Assembly: GCA_016744675.1 (NCBI GenBank)
Contig: JADGDX010000022.1
Location: 1 to 40,702 of the forward strand
DNA: 40,702 nt
Reading direction: 5' to 3'
Source of the DNA: Desulfuromusa sp.
Lineage (GTDB): Bacteria > Desulfobacterota > Desulfuromonadia > Desulfuromonadales > Geopsychrobacteraceae
The position numbers were made by a program, and so were the translations under genes. The notes beneath the pieces are model-generated. The model did no database searches. It was not told where the DNA came from and worked only from the letters and a program-made list of their open reading frames with translations. Of this stretch, positions 32,843-40,702 are shown piece by piece (positions within the stretch are counted from its first letter, which is position 1; each line of letters starts with the position of its first letter).

Positions 32843-34150
32843 CTATCCATGTCGACCCTTAAGGGTTACACCCTTCATAAAGCCTTCATACGATCTGGAA
32901 ATCAAATGAGCCTCTATCTGAGAAGCTGTATCCATCCCAACACCGACAACAATTAGCAAGGAAGTTCCACCAAAGAAGAAGGGAACATTCAACTGACTAA
33001 TCAGTAATGTCGGTAAAACGCAAACCAATGATATATATATTGCTCCAACAAAAGTAAGTCGGCTCAAAACTGTATCAAGATAGTCTGCCGTTTCCTTACC
33101 AGGACGAATTCCAGGCACGAAACCGCCCTGATTCTTAACGTTGTCAGCCACATTTGCAGGGTTAAACGTTATAGCCGTGTAGAAGTAGCAAAAGAAAACA
33201 ATAAAAGCAATATAAAAAACATTGTAAACCCAATGAGACGGTGACAAATACGCTGACATTGTCTCAACCCACGGGGCATCAATAAAATTAGCTATCGTTG
33301 CAGGAAACATCATAATTGAGCTAGCAAAAATTGGTGGGATAACGCCACTCATGTTAATTTTAAGAGGCAAATGGCTGGCCTGCCCACCCATATTGCGCAT
33401 CCCAACGACACGCTTGGCATAATGAATAGGCACTCTTCGTTGAGCGCGCTCCATAAACACAATTGCACCAACAGTGATCAGCATCAGTCCAAGAATAAAA
33501 AGAACAATCGTTGGAGACATAGCTCCCGTTTGAACCAAGCGAATTGAGTTAACAATCGCAGATGGCATACCAGCAACAATTCCAGCGAAGATTATCAAAG
33601 AAATACCGTTACCGATGCCTCGCTCTGTAATTTGTTCACCCAGCCACATAATAAATGCTGTGCCAGCTGTCAAAGTAATAACTGTCATCAAGATAAAACC
33701 GATGCCCGGATTAGGTACGACAGGTTCACCAGCGGGCCCTAACATTGATTGTAAGCCAACTGCGATGCCCGTTCCTTGGATCAAAGCGAGAACGATTGTA
33801 CCGTAACGAGTATATTCAGTAATTTTTTTTCTGCCCTGCTCGCCCTCTTTAGAAAGCTTTTCAATAGGCTCAAATACAACTGTCAAGAGCTGGAGTATAA
33901 TGGACGCACTGATATATGGCATAATACCAAGAGCAAAGACAGCCATTTGCTGAAGAGCACCACCGGTGAAAGCACTAACAAGACCGAGTAAAGTTCCCTC
34001 AGTTCCTTCAAAAAACTTTGAGAGGACCTGTGCATCAATGCCTGGAGTAGGCACATGGCATCCGACCCGATAAACAGTTAGCATTGCAAGGGTGAAGAGA
34101 ATCCTGCGCCGCAGCTCCGGAATAGCTAAAATATTCTGCAGCGTAGACAT
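32843..34150 (-). CDS. secY: Protein translocase subunit SecY
   Basis: SecY of 435 residues is the channel of the Sec translocon in the inner membrane. Ten hydrophobic helices can be traced, beginning with RRILFTLAMLTVYRVGCHVP. Signatures are FEGTEGTLLGLVSAFTGGAL, YTRYGTIVLALIQGTGIAVG and IKNQGGFVPGIRPGKETADY-like sequence near helix 8 (VKNQGGFVPGIRPGKETADY). Length is normal. It begins 3 bases after rplO, so translation is probably coupled. Confidence 0.97.
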   Translation of the reverse strand: MSTLQNILAIPELRRRILFTLAMLTVYRVGCHVPTPGIDAQVLSKFFEGTEGTLLGLVSAFTGGALQQMAVFALGIMPYISASIILQLLTVVFEPIEKLSKEGEQGRKKITEYTRYGTIVLALIQGTGIAVGLQSMLGPAGEPVVPNPGIGFILMTVITLTAGTAFIMWLGEQITERGIGNGISLIIFAGIVAGMPSAIVNSIRLVQTGAMSPTIVLFILGLMLITVGAIVFMERAQRRVPIHYAKRVVGMRNMGGQASHLPLKINMSGVIPPIFASSIMMFPATIANFIDAPWVETMSAYLSPSHWVYNVFYIAFIVFFCYFYTAITFNPANVADNVKNQGGFVPGIRPGKETADYLDTVLSRLTFVGAIYISLVCVLPTLLISQLNVPFFFGGTSLLIVVGVGMDTASQIEAHLISRSYEGFMKGVTLKGRHG

Positions 34151-34153
34151 ACC

Positions 34154-34594
34154 TTAAAGAACCTCTACCTTTCCACCAGCAGCTTCAATTTCAGCAATAG
34201 CGGCCTTACTAAACTTATGAGCGTAGACAGTCAAAGACTTAGTCAATTTGCCATCAGCAAGAACCTTAACGCCATCCTTAATCGCTACAACAAGGCGCGC
34301 CTTACCGTATTGTTCAAGATCGACAACAGTCCCAGCGTCAAACATCTCAAGGTCACGAAGATTAATCAAATTATAAACTTTCTTATTCCTCGAAACAAAA
34401 CCACGCTTTGGGATTCTACGCTGCAAAGGCATTTGTCCACCTTCAAAGCCTGGCTTAACACCACCACCGCTGCGTGAATTCTGACCTTTATGTCCCTTGC
34501 CCGATTGCTTACCGGTTCCGGAACCATGACCTCGTCCAATACGTTTTCTATTTTTTGTAGAACCGGGAGCCGGCTTAAGATTACTTAGATCCAT
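34154..34594 (-). CDS. rplO: 50S ribosomal protein L15
   Basis: L15 of 146 residues stabilises the large subunit core. It starts MDLSNLKPAPGSTKNRKRIG, then shows the glycine-rich GHGSGTGKQSGKGHKGQNSR extension that threads through 23S rRNA, and a C-terminal globular domain. I choose ATG 34594 (AGAGGA about 7 bases upstream) over an earlier frame start at 34627, which would overlap rpmD and add 11 residues not seen in L15. It is 22 bases after rpmD. Confidence 0.96.
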   Translation of the reverse strand: MDLSNLKPAPGSTKNRKRIGRGHGSGTGKQSGKGHKGQNSRSGGGVKPGFEGGQMPLQRRIPKRGFVSRNKKVYNLINLRDLEMFDAGTVVDLEQYGKARLVVAIKDGVKVLADGKLTKSLTVYAHKFSKAAIAEIEAAGGKVEVL

Positions 34595-34616
34595 CGTGCT
34601 ATCCTCTAGAGTGTTT

Positions 34617-34796
34617 TCAGTCTTCAACTGCGACCATATGTTCGACTTTGCGAATCATCCCACGAATTTCTGGGGTGTCCATCAAAGTTACAGTTTGGTG
34701 CAGGCGACTTAACCCAAGACCTTTAAGTACTTTTGCAAAGTATGCCTTACGACCAATCGGACTTTTCTTCAGGGTGACTTTTACTTCCGTCGCCAT
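34617..34796 (-). CDS. rpmD: 50S ribosomal protein L30
   Basis: This 59-residue protein starts MATEVKVTLKKSPIGRKAYF and continues KVLKGLGLSRLHQTVTLMDT, PEIRGMIRKVEHMV, matching the bacterial L30 fold throughout. The stop is TGA at 34617. L30 binds 5S and 23S rRNA. AGGAG precedes the ATG. Its place between rpsE and rplO is standard. Confidence 0.96.
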   Translation of the reverse strand: MATEVKVTLKKSPIGRKAYFAKVLKGLGLSRLHQTVTLMDTPEIRGMIRKVEHMVAVED

Positions 34797-34823
34797 TTAT
34801 TTGTTCTCCTAATCCAGAAACTC

Positions 34824-35315
34824 TCAAGCTTTATCGATACCACGACGGGCAGCGATCTCTTCGGGGCTTTTAAGCATCTTCAACGCACTTATTGTTGCCT
34901 TAACAACATTATGCGGGTTGTTTGAGCCTAGACATTTTGTCAGAATATTACCAACGCCAACCGCCTCAAGAATAGGGCGAACAGCACCACCAGCAATAAC
35001 GCCCGTACCGTCTGAAGCAGGCTTGAGTAGCACTTTTCCAGCGCCAAACTTACCAATGACGTCATAAGGGATTGTTCTACCCTCTTGAATTGGCACTTTG
35101 ATCAAGCTTTTTTTAGCTTTTTCAACGCCTTTGCGAATTGCCTCCGGAACTTCTTTCGCTTTTCCTAGGCCATAACCAACGTGTCCATTACCATCGCCGA
35201 CAATGACAAGTGCCGAAAAGCTGAAACGACGACCGCCCTTAACAACTTTAGCGTTACGATTAATATGAATAACCCGATCGGTCAATTCTAATTCATTGGG
35301 ATCAATGTGCAGCAA
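34824..35315 (-). CDS. rpsE: 30S ribosomal protein S5
   Basis: S5 of 163 residues helps form the mRNA entry site and decoding accuracy. It contains [40 protein letters not shown] and [20 protein letters not shown]. The start codon is TTG at 35315 ([11 protein letters not shown]), with GAGGAG 6 bases upstream. A nearby ATG at 35318-35320 is in another frame. The start is supported because [10 protein letters not shown] begins at the family N-terminus. It lies 11 bases after rplR. Confidence 0.96.
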   Translation of the reverse strand: MLHIDPNELELTDRVIHINRNAKVVKGGRRFSFSALVIVGDGNGHVGYGLGKAKEVPEAIRKGVEKAKKSLIKVPIQEGRTIPYDVIGKFGAGKVLLKPASDGTGVIAGGAVRPILEAVGVGNILTKCLGSNNPHNVVKATISALKMLKSPEEIAARRGIDKA

Positions 35316-35326
35316 AGCATTCTCCT

Positions 35327-35689
35327 CTACAGCTTCAGGCCGGCTTCTCTGGCAGCATCAGCGAGTGCCTGGATGCGCCCCTGATACAGAAAACCGTTAC
35401 GGTCAAAAACAACATTAGTGATATCTTGATCAAGAGCTTTTTTTGCAATTGCACTTCCAACTGCCTTGGCCGCTTCGACATTACCACCACCAGATACATC
35501 AACATTACTGCTCAGAGTTGATGCTGCAACCAATGTTTTACCGGTCGCGTCCTCAATGATCTGTGCGTAAATATGTTTAGCACTACGAAACACTGAAAGT
35601 CTGGGACATTCAACAGTTCCGTTTATCTTTTTTCTGACCCGCGCTTGACGCTTAAGTCTCGCAACACGTCTCTTCTGGGAAACTTCCAC
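35327..35689 (-). CDS. rplR: 50S ribosomal protein L18
   Basis: L18 of 120 residues binds 5S rRNA and links it to the large subunit. It has the basic start [20 protein letters not shown], then [20 protein letters not shown] and [28 protein letters not shown] at the end. The start is GTG 35689, 6 bases after AAGGAG. It lies 26 bases after rplF. Confidence 0.97.
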   Translation of the reverse strand: MEVSQKRRVARLKRQARVRKKINGTVECPRLSVFRSAKHIYAQIIEDATGKTLVAASTLSSNVDVSGGGNVEAAKAVGSAIAKKALDQDITNVVFDRNGFLYQGRIQALADAAREAGLKL

Positions 35690-35715
35690 AGTATGCTCCT
35701 TACTGAAATACTACT

Positions 35716-36252
35716 TTACTTACCGGTCTTACCAGCTTTACGTACAATACGTTCGTCCGCATATTTAATCCCCTTACCTTTATAAGGCTCAGGTTTACGG
35801 TATGACCGAATTTTAGCAGCAGCTGAACCGACAAGTTGCTTATCAATTCCCTTAACAGAAAGCTTAGTCTGTTTATCAACCTCAACAGTGATTCCACTAG
35901 GCAGTTCATAGACAACAGAGTGAGAATAGCCAAGAGCTAAAGTAAGGGTGTTTCCGCTAATTTCTGCGCGATAACCAACACCATTAATTTCAAGATCCTT
36001 CTTGAAGCCATCGGTTACTCCGACAACCATGTTATTAATTAATGCTCTAGTTAATCCATGTAACGCAGAATCCTGCTTACTATCAGATGGTCTTGCAACC
36101 TTAATCTGATCTGTTTCAACAGCAATAGTCATTCTCTCATGCAATTGCTGAGTAAGCGAACCCTTGGGCCCTGTAACAGTCATAGTGTTACCATCAAGAG
36201 AAATCTTGACAGCAGATGGAATAGCTATTGGTAATTTACCGATACGTGACAT
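35716..36252 (-). CDS. rplF: 50S ribosomal protein L6
   Basis: L6 of 178 residues has two similar domains and contacts the sarcin-ricin loop region. It begins [20 protein letters not shown] and has the C-terminal signature [34 protein letters not shown] 36252 has AAGGAG upstream. It is 24 bases after rpsH. Confidence 0.97.
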   Translation of the reverse strand: MSRIGKLPIAIPSAVKISLDGNTMTVTGPKGSLTQQLHERMTIAVETDQIKVARPSDSKQDSALHGLTRALINNMVVGVTDGFKKDLEINGVGYRAEISGNTLTLALGYSHSVVYELPSGITVEVDKQTKLSVKGIDKQLVGSAAAKIRSYRKPEPYKGKGIKYADERIVRKAGKTGK

Positions 36253-36276
36253 TTTTTGAAGCTCCTTGTTCTGCTA

Positions 36277-36675
36277 TTACCAAACGGTACAAACAACTTC
36301 GCCACCAACTTGTGCCTGGCGAGCAGAAACATCATCAAGAACTCCCATAGATGTCGATAAAATCGAAGCACCAAGGCCGTTCTTTACTCGTGGGATATCG
36401 TCCTTGCCAACATAAACACGGCGACCAGGAGTTGAAATACGCTTAATCTCATGAATGACAGGATCTTGATTGTCATCATATTTGAGATATATACGCAAAA
36501 TCCCTTGCTTACTATCTGCAATAACTTTTGAGTTTTTAATATATCCAAGGTTTTTAAGGACAGTCGCAACTGCAACCTTGACATTGCTCGATGGCATATC
36601 CAATTTTGCATGGCCTGCCATACCCGCATTCCTTATGCGAGTGAGCATATCTGCCATGGGATCGGTCATAGACAT
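36277..36675 (-). CDS. rpsH: 30S ribosomal protein S8
   Basis: S8 of 132 residues binds the central domain of 16S rRNA; in E. coli it also represses the spc operon by binding mRNA near rplE. It starts [20 protein letters not shown] and ends with [33 protein letters not shown]... [17 protein letters not shown] is 8 bases before ATG 36675. I could not confirm an S8 mRNA target by eye. Confidence 0.97.
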   Translation of the reverse strand: MSMTDPMADMLTRIRNAGMAGHAKLDMPSSNVKVAVATVLKNLGYIKNSKVIADSKQGILRIYLKYDDNQDPVIHEIKRISTPGRRVYVGKDDIPRVKNGLGASILSTSMGVLDDVSARQAQVGGEVVCTVW

Positions 36676-36696
36676 GGGTAGTACTCCTTCTTGCTG

Positions 36697-36882
36697 TTAC
36701 CAGCTGGACTTGACAACGCCGGGAACTTTTCCTTCGGATGCCAGTTTCCGCAGACAAATTCTGCACATATCAAACTTACGATAATAAGCGCGTGGCCGGC
36801 CACATATGGGGCAGCGGTTGTACTCACGTACCGCAAATTTCTTAGGCCGTTTTGATTTGGCAATCATCGATTTCTTCGCCAC
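36697..36882 (-). CDS. rpsZ: 30S ribosomal protein S14, type Z (zinc form)
   Basis: This S14 has 61 residues, the short zinc-binding form, in contrast to the ~100-residue zinc-free type of E. coli. Two CxxC pairs, [20 protein letters not shown], hold the zinc. It ends in [10 protein letters not shown], the family C-terminus. It is a head protein of the small subunit near the A and P sites. It lies 21 bases after rplE and 21 before rpsH. Confidence 0.97.
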   Translation of the reverse strand: MAKKSMIAKSKRPKKFAVREYNRCPICGRPRAYYRKFDMCRICLRKLASEGKVPGVVKSSW

Positions 36883-36903
36883 AATATCCTCCGCTTTTAA
36901 GCT

Positions 36904-37443
36904 TTATTTTCTAAACGGCATCCCGAGACCGGTCAATAAAGCGCGACCTTCCTCATCTGTCCGAGCCGTTGTTACAATAGTGATATTCAAACCGGAAACT
37001 TGAGCAATTTTATCCAGATCAATCTCTGGAAAAATAAGTTGCTCACGTATTCCCAACGTGTAGTTACCACGGCCATCAAAGGCTTTAGGAGAAATCCCCT
37101 TAAAGTCACGTACGCGTGGCAGAGCAACATTAACAAGACGGTCAAGGAATTCCCATGCCTTGTTTTGACGCAAGGTCACACAAGCACCAATCGCCATTTC
37201 CTCACGCAACTTGAAACCTGCAATTGATTTTTTAGACTTTGTGATGACAGCTTTCTGTCCACTAATCTTTGCAAGTTCATCGACTGCGGATTCAAGTAGC
37301 TTAGGGTTCTGAATTGCTTCACCAAGACCCATGTTCAAGACTACTTTTTCAACACGAGGAACTTCCATAACAGTTTTGTATTGAAATTCCTTCATCAGGG
37401 CAGGCACCTGCTCCTGAAGATATGACTCTTTTAACCTGGCCAT
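36904..37443 (-). CDS. rplE: 50S ribosomal protein L5
   Basis: L5 of 179 residues binds 5S rRNA and contacts the P-site tRNA and S13. Motifs are [40 protein letters not shown] and [20 protein letters not shown]. Length is standard. It lies 12 bases after rplX. Confidence 0.98.
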   Translation of the reverse strand: MARLKESYLQEQVPALMKEFQYKTVMEVPRVEKVVLNMGLGEAIQNPKLLESAVDELAKISGQKAVITKSKKSIAGFKLREEMAIGACVTLRQNKAWEFLDRLVNVALPRVRDFKGISPKAFDGRGNYTLGIREQLIFPEIDLDKIAQVSGLNITIVTTARTDEEGRALLTGLGMPFRK

Positions 37444-37455
37444 CGAACTCTCCGT

Positions 37456-37785
37456 TTATTTATCGACGCTCTCGTTACATTTCTTACAATAACGAGATTT
37501 ACTTCCATCTTCCAACAACCGAACACCAGTCCGTGCTGCCTGATTACATGAACCACAAATAAGCATAACATTCGATATGCTCAAAGGCGCTTCCTTTTCA
37601 ACAATCCCACCTTCTGGATTAAGCTGGTTAGGACGCGTGTGGCGCTTCACAACATTTAAATTTTCTACAATGACACGACCTTTACCGGGAAGGACTCGTA
37701 AAACTTTGCCTTCCTTACCCTGATCCTTGCCCGTTGTAATTTTAACCATGTCATCTTTCTTGACATGCAATTTAACACTAGCCAT
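37456..37785 (-). CDS. rplX: 50S ribosomal protein L24
   Basis: L24 of 109 residues is an assembly initiator at the tunnel exit. The KOW motif lies at the N-terminus (MVKITTGKDQGKEGKVLRVL). The C-terminal part carries four cysteines (ICGSCNQAART... and YCKKCNES) forming a probable zinc knuckle. It lies 26 bases after rplN. Confidence 0.97.
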   Translation of the reverse strand: MASVKLHVKKDDMVKITTGKDQGKEGKVLRVLPGKGRVIVENLNVVKRHTRPNQLNPEGGIVEKEAPLSISNVMLICGSCNQAARTGVRLLEDGSKSRYCKKCNESVDK

Positions 37786-37811
37786 CGCTTTAGTACTCCA
37801 AGCTAAGAAAT

Positions 37812-38180
37812 TTATAATACTTCAGGTGCCAACGATACAATTTTCATGAAATGACGAGCCCGTAGCTCTCGAGCAACAGGACCGAAAATTCGAGTCCCAA
37901 GAGGCTCATTACCTGTACCGACTACTACAGCTGAGTTCCCATCAAAACGAATGAAAGAGCCATCAGCCCGTGGTACTTCTTTCGCAGTGCGAACAATAAC
38001 TGCTCTAACGACATCACCCTTTTTAACTTTAGAGTTAGGCAATGCCTCTTTTACACTACATATTACAATATCGCCAATACCGGCGTACTTGCGCTTAGAT
38101 CCTCCAGGAACTTTAATACAACAAAGTTTCTTAGCCCCTGAATTATCGGCCACACTAAGCATAGTTTGCATCTGGATCAT
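37812..38180 (-). CDS. rplN: 50S ribosomal protein L14
   Basis: L14 of 122 residues lies at the subunit interface next to bridge B8. It begins [20 protein letters not shown] and has the family segment [33 protein letters not shown], ending SLAPEVL. Length is exactly typical. It lies 9 bases after rpsQ. Confidence 0.98.
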   Translation of the reverse strand: MIQMQTMLSVADNSGAKKLCCIKVPGGSKRKYAGIGDIVICSVKEALPNSKVKKGDVVRAVIVRTAKEVPRADGSFIRFDGNSAVVVGTGNEPLGTRIFGPVARELRARHFMKIVSLAPEVL

Positions 38181-38189
38181 AACTATCTC

Positions 38190-38456
38190 CTACGCGGTAA
38201 CGGCTTTTTCCAAAACCTGTCGTACACGCCAGCGCTTACCCTTGGATAATGGTCTCGATTCTACGATGAGGACTTTATCACCAATACCACAGCTATTCTC
38301 TTCATCATGTGCCTTACAACTCACATTGCGCTTAATGAACTTTTTGTAGACACTGTGCTTGACCAAATCATCAACCCTGACGACAACTGTCTTGTCCATT
38401 TTATCACTGACAACGACACCAACTCGGGTTCTTTTGTTACCTCGTTCTAGACTCAT
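38190..38456 (-). CDS. rpsQ: 30S ribosomal protein S17
   Basis: S17 of 88 residues binds the lower body of 16S rRNA. The OB-fold shows [20 protein letters not shown] and [20 protein letters not shown], then [20 protein letters not shown]. It begins MSLERGNKR. It lies 13 bases after rpmC. Confidence 0.97.
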   Translation of the reverse strand: MSLERGNKRTRVGVVVSDKMDKTVVVRVDDLVKHSVYKKFIKRNVSCKAHDEENSCGIGDKVLIVESRPLSKGKRWRVRQVLEKAVTA

Positions 38457-38469
38457 TTTTCCTCACACA

Positions 38470-38661
38470 TTAAGCTTTCAGCTTACCAGAAAGAATAGTT
38501 TTAACCCGAGCCACGTCTTTACGAACTTGCGCAACCCTCGCGGTATTCTCAAGATGACCGGTATGCAACTGAAACTTCAGGTTAAATAATTCCTGCTGCA
38601 ACTCTTGTGTCCTAACTTGAAGTTCCTCGACACTGAGATCATTGATTTCACTAGCTTTCAT
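38470..38661 (-). CDS. rpmC: 50S ribosomal protein L29
   Basis: L29 of 63 residues is a helical protein near the tunnel exit and contributes to the SRP and trigger-factor docking area. It reads [20 protein letters not shown], then [21 protein letters not shown] place the start at ATG 38661, the family N-terminus, with AGAGAGG upstream. The first codons overlap the end of rplP by 11 bases. An earlier ATG at 38682 would give 7 extra residues. Confidence 0.95.
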   Translation of the reverse strand: MKASEINDLSVEELQVRTQELQQELFNLKFQLHTGHLENTARVAQVRKDVARVKTILSGKLKA

Positions 38662-39073
38662 CGCCAACCTCTCTTCTGACAAACTTAGTTTTCATTGGCA
38701 ACTTATGAGCGCCTAGACGAAATGCCTCACGCGCCACTTCCTCCGTTACACCCTGCATCTCGTAGAGCATATGGCCTGGTTTAACCACAGCTACCCATTT
38801 TTCTGGTGAACCTTTACCTTTACCCATCCGAGTTTCAGCAGGCTTACTAGTTAATGGTTTATGTGGGAAGGTTCGTATCCAAATCTTTCCACCCCGTTTA
38901 ATATGACGGGTCATAGCACGACGAGCTGCCTCAATCTGGCGAGATGACAACCAACCACATTCCAAGGCCTGCAAACCATAATCTCCAAAACTCACCTCAG
39001 TACCGCGTGACGCTTGGCCGGTCATCCGTCCAGTGAATTGCTTTCTCCGTTTAACTTTTTTTGGCATTAACAT
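38651..39073 (-). CDS. rplP: 50S ribosomal protein L16
   Basis: L16 of 140 residues lies by the A-site tRNA and the peptidyl transferase centre. It begins [20 protein letters not shown] and has the signature [45 protein letters not shown] lies 9 bases before ATG 39073; the third codon is also ATG. It lies 16 bases after rpsC. Confidence 0.97.
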   Translation of the reverse strand: MLMPKKVKRRKQFTGRMTGQASRGTEVSFGDYGLQALECGWLSSRQIEAARRAMTRHIKRGGKIWIRTFPHKPLTSKPAETRMGKGKGSPEKWVAVVKPGHMLYEMQGVTEEVAREAFRLGAHKLPMKTKFVRREVGDES

Positions 39074-39089
39074 GACAAGCTACTCCTGA

Positions 39090-39740
39090 TCAGCCAGCTG
39101 GCTGTACTTTCTCTTTACCCAGGACCTCACCTTTAAAGATAAGAACCTTCACTCCGATAATCCCATAGGTTGTCTTCGCCTCAGCGAAACCATAGTCAAT
39201 ATCAGCACGTAAAGTATGCAAAGGGACTCGACCCTCACGGTACCATTCTGTTCGACTCATTTCCGCACCACCAAGACGACCAGCACAGTTTATCTTAATT
39301 CCTTTTGCACCGAACTTTAATGCCATGCTGACACTACGCTTCATTGCTCGACGAAATGCAACTCGTCTCTCTAGCTGAAGGACAACATTTTCAGCAACCA
39401 ATTGCGCATCAACTTCTGGTTTACGGACTTCCTGAATATTTATAAAACATTCATCATCAGTGATCTTTGAAAGGTCTTTTTTAAGCACCTCTACTTCAGA
39501 TCCTTTTTTTCCGATAATGATTCCAGGACGCGCAGCAAAGATATTAATTTTCACTTTACTCGCAGCACGTTCAAGTTCAATTTTAGATATTCCAGCATGA
39601 TACAGACGCTTCTTCAAAAAATTACGCAGCTTTAAATCAGCGTGTAATTTTTCAGAATAATCAGAATCCGCATACCAGCGGGATTCCCAAGTCCGGTTAA
39701 TTCCCAGACGAAATCCTATAGGATGAACTTTCTGACCCAA
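39090..39740 (-). CDS. rpsC: 30S ribosomal protein S3
   Basis: S3 of 216 residues is part of the mRNA entry tunnel and helicase. It starts [20 protein letters not shown], has a KH domain with [20 protein letters not shown] (GxxG loop), and a C-terminal domain with [20 protein letters not shown] and [20 protein letters not shown]. Length is typical. It lies 16 bases after rplV. Confidence 0.98.
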   Translation of the reverse strand: MGQKVHPIGFRLGINRTWESRWYADSDYSEKLHADLKLRNFLKKRLYHAGISKIELERAASKVKINIFAARPGIIIGKKGSEVEVLKKDLSKITDDECFINIQEVRKPEVDAQLVAENVVLQLERRVAFRRAMKRSVSMALKFGAKGIKINCAGRLGGAEMSRTEWYREGRVPLHTLRADIDYGFAEAKTTYGIIGVKVLIFKGEVLGKEKVQPAG

Positions 39741-39756
39741 CGGTATACCTCCTCGA

Positions 39757-40089
39757 CTACTTCACGTCCAGAACCACAGTAATGTGGCTGGTAGGCTTAC
39801 GAATTCGGCTGGCACGACCCTGAGCTCGGGGCATAAAACGCTTAAGAACAGGTCCCTGATCAACCATAACCGTTTTTACAAACAGTTGGTCAACATCAGA
39901 CACACCGCCTTGCTCAGCATTTGCAACAGCTGACTTCAACAATTTAGACAAAATGGGAGCGGTTTTTTGGGGTGATACTTGAAGAATATTCATAGCATCC
40001 TGTATCCCTTTGCCGCGTACCATATCTACAACGAGTCTCGCTTTACGTGGCGAGAGACGTACATTTCTTAATTTAGCTTGTGCTTCCAT
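39757..40089 (-). CDS. rplV: 50S ribosomal protein L22
   Basis: L22 of 110 residues lines the exit tunnel; its hairpin tip is a site of macrolide resistance. It begins [20 protein letters not shown] and has [20 protein letters not shown] in the tunnel loop, then HITVVLDVK. No unusual tip insertion is seen. It is 31 bases after rpsS. Confidence 0.97.
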   Translation of the reverse strand: MEAQAKLRNVRLSPRKARLVVDMVRGKGIQDAMNILQVSPQKTAPILSKLLKSAVANAEQGGVSDVDQLFVKTVMVDQGPVLKRFMPRAQGRASRIRKPTSHITVVLDVK

Positions 40090-40120
40090 TGCTTGGCACT
40101 CCTGTCAGAAAGCGGTACTT

Positions 40121-40399
40121 TTATCTGACCTTACTTTTCTTGTCACTTCCGTGCCCGTAATATGTACGAGTCGGAGCAAATTCACCCAATTTATGTCCTA
40201 CCATATTCTCACTGACAAAAACTGGAATAAACTTTTTGCCATTATGCACAGCAAAAGTCCGTCCAACGAATTCAGGAATGATGGTCGATCGACGAGACCA
40301 AGTCTTTACAACCTTATTCCGGTTAGCATCTCCCTCGAGATCCACATTACGCAACAGGGACTCTTGAATGTAGGGTCCTTTTTTGATTGATCTTGCCAC
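40121..40399 (-). CDS. rpsS: 30S ribosomal protein S19
   Basis: S19 of 92 residues forms the head with S13. It begins [20 protein letters not shown] and has [45 protein letters not shown] is upstream of the ATG. It lies 22 bases after rplB. Confidence 0.98.
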   Translation of the reverse strand: MARSIKKGPYIQESLLRNVDLEGDANRNKVVKTWSRRSTIIPEFVGRTFAVHNGKKFIPVFVSENMVGHKLGEFAPTRTYYGHGSDKKSKVR

Positions 40400-40421
40400 G
40401 AGCTTCTCCTAAAGACTTAGT

Positions 40422-40702
40422 TTACTTTTTATTTCTACGACGAACGATGAATTTATCTGTGCGTCTATTTGTTCGTGTTTTATACCCTTTAGTTGGAACG
40501 CCCCACGGAGTAACTGGATGACGTCCGCCTGAACTCTTACCTTCACCACCACCATGAGGGTGATCAACAGGGTTCATTGCTACACCGCGAGATTGAGGAC
40601 GCTTTCCTAACCAGCGATTACGTCCAGCTTTACCAATCTTGATTTTTTCGAAATCAAGATTGCCAACTTGACCAACAGTTGCACGACACTCTTGCATAAC
40701 CA
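40422..40702 (-). CDS. rplB: 50S ribosomal protein L2, C-terminal part (partial)
   Basis: Only the last 92 codons are in the window; the frame continues past the right edge. The segment includes [40 protein letters not shown] (the [10 protein letters not shown] loop with the key His for peptidyl transfer) and [21 protein letters not shown]2 binds 23S rRNA domain IV. The partial state is due to the window, not to gene damage. Confidence 0.97.
   Translation of the reverse strand, partial: VMQECRATVGQVGNLDFEKIKIGKAGRNRWLGKRPQSRGVAMNPVDHPHGGGEGKSSGGRHPVTPWGVPTKGYKTRTNRRTDKFIVRRRNKK

Noticed and set aside
38239-38660. Possible additional genes opposite rpsQ/rpmC
   Set aside because: Antisense frames only; the minus-strand ribosomal genes explain the sequence fully.
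1-40702. CRISPR array or tandem repeat array
   Set aside because: No regularly spaced repeats were seen anywhere in the window.

Overview
The window looks like a chromosomal segment of an anaerobic deltaproteobacterium of the Desulfuromonas/Geobacter/Pelobacter type. This is inferred from protein character and gene order (complete S10-spc-alpha cluster without infA, glyQ-glyS-ppdK, clostridial-type 2[4Fe-4S] ferredoxin, acetate kinase, MgtE) and was not tested by a database search. No tRNA or rRNA gene was recognised.

Region 1 (about 1-8,400) is accessory DNA. A leftward XRE-type repressor faces a rightward operon made of an excisionase-like protein, a tyrosine integrase, an OB-fold plus HD-domain protein and an MbcA/ParS/Xre-antitoxin-like protein. 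All four genes overlap by a few bases. A sigma-70 promoter for this operon carries a palindrome on its -10 box, so this resembles the control module of an integrative element. After it come a 17-bp perfect inverted repeat, a frameshifted gene remnant, two orphan XRE regulators, an unknown membrane protein and an unknown lipoprotein flanked by coding-like debris, a complete hipBA toxin-antitoxin pair, and a truncated serine recombinase.

Region 2 (about 8,600-20,180) is housekeeping and signalling DNA: a secreted DUF1573 protein, hypoxanthine phosphoribosyltransferase, an MJ0042/DUF3426 membrane protein, ferredoxin, acetate kinase, a radical SAM protein, an FAH-family hydrolase overlapping a DUF2520 oxidoreductase, and a coupled pair of an HDOD-GAF histidine kinase and a REC-PAS-GGDEF-EAL regulator that should link phosphorylation to cyclic-di-GMP turnover.

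Region 3 (20,199-28,150, minus strand) holds mgtE-recO and then glyQ-glyS-ppdK, each group behind a recognisable promoter, with a strong terminator after ppdK.

Region 4 (28,237-40,702, minus strand) is the ribosomal protein super-operon, from the 3' end of rplB through rpsS, rplV, rpsC, rplP, rpmC, rpsQ, rplN, rplX, rplE, rpsZ, rpsH, rplF, rplR, rpsE, rpmD, rplO, secY, adk, map, rpmJ, rpsM, rpsK, rpsD, rpoA and rplQ, ending in an intrinsic terminator. These genes supply ribosome assembly, the SecY translocon, adenylate homeostasis, N-terminal methionine removal and the RNA polymerase alpha subunit.

The most promising places for something undescribed are the int/HD-OB/MbcA chain with its adjacent inverted repeat, and the membrane protein/lipoprotein pair in Region 1.
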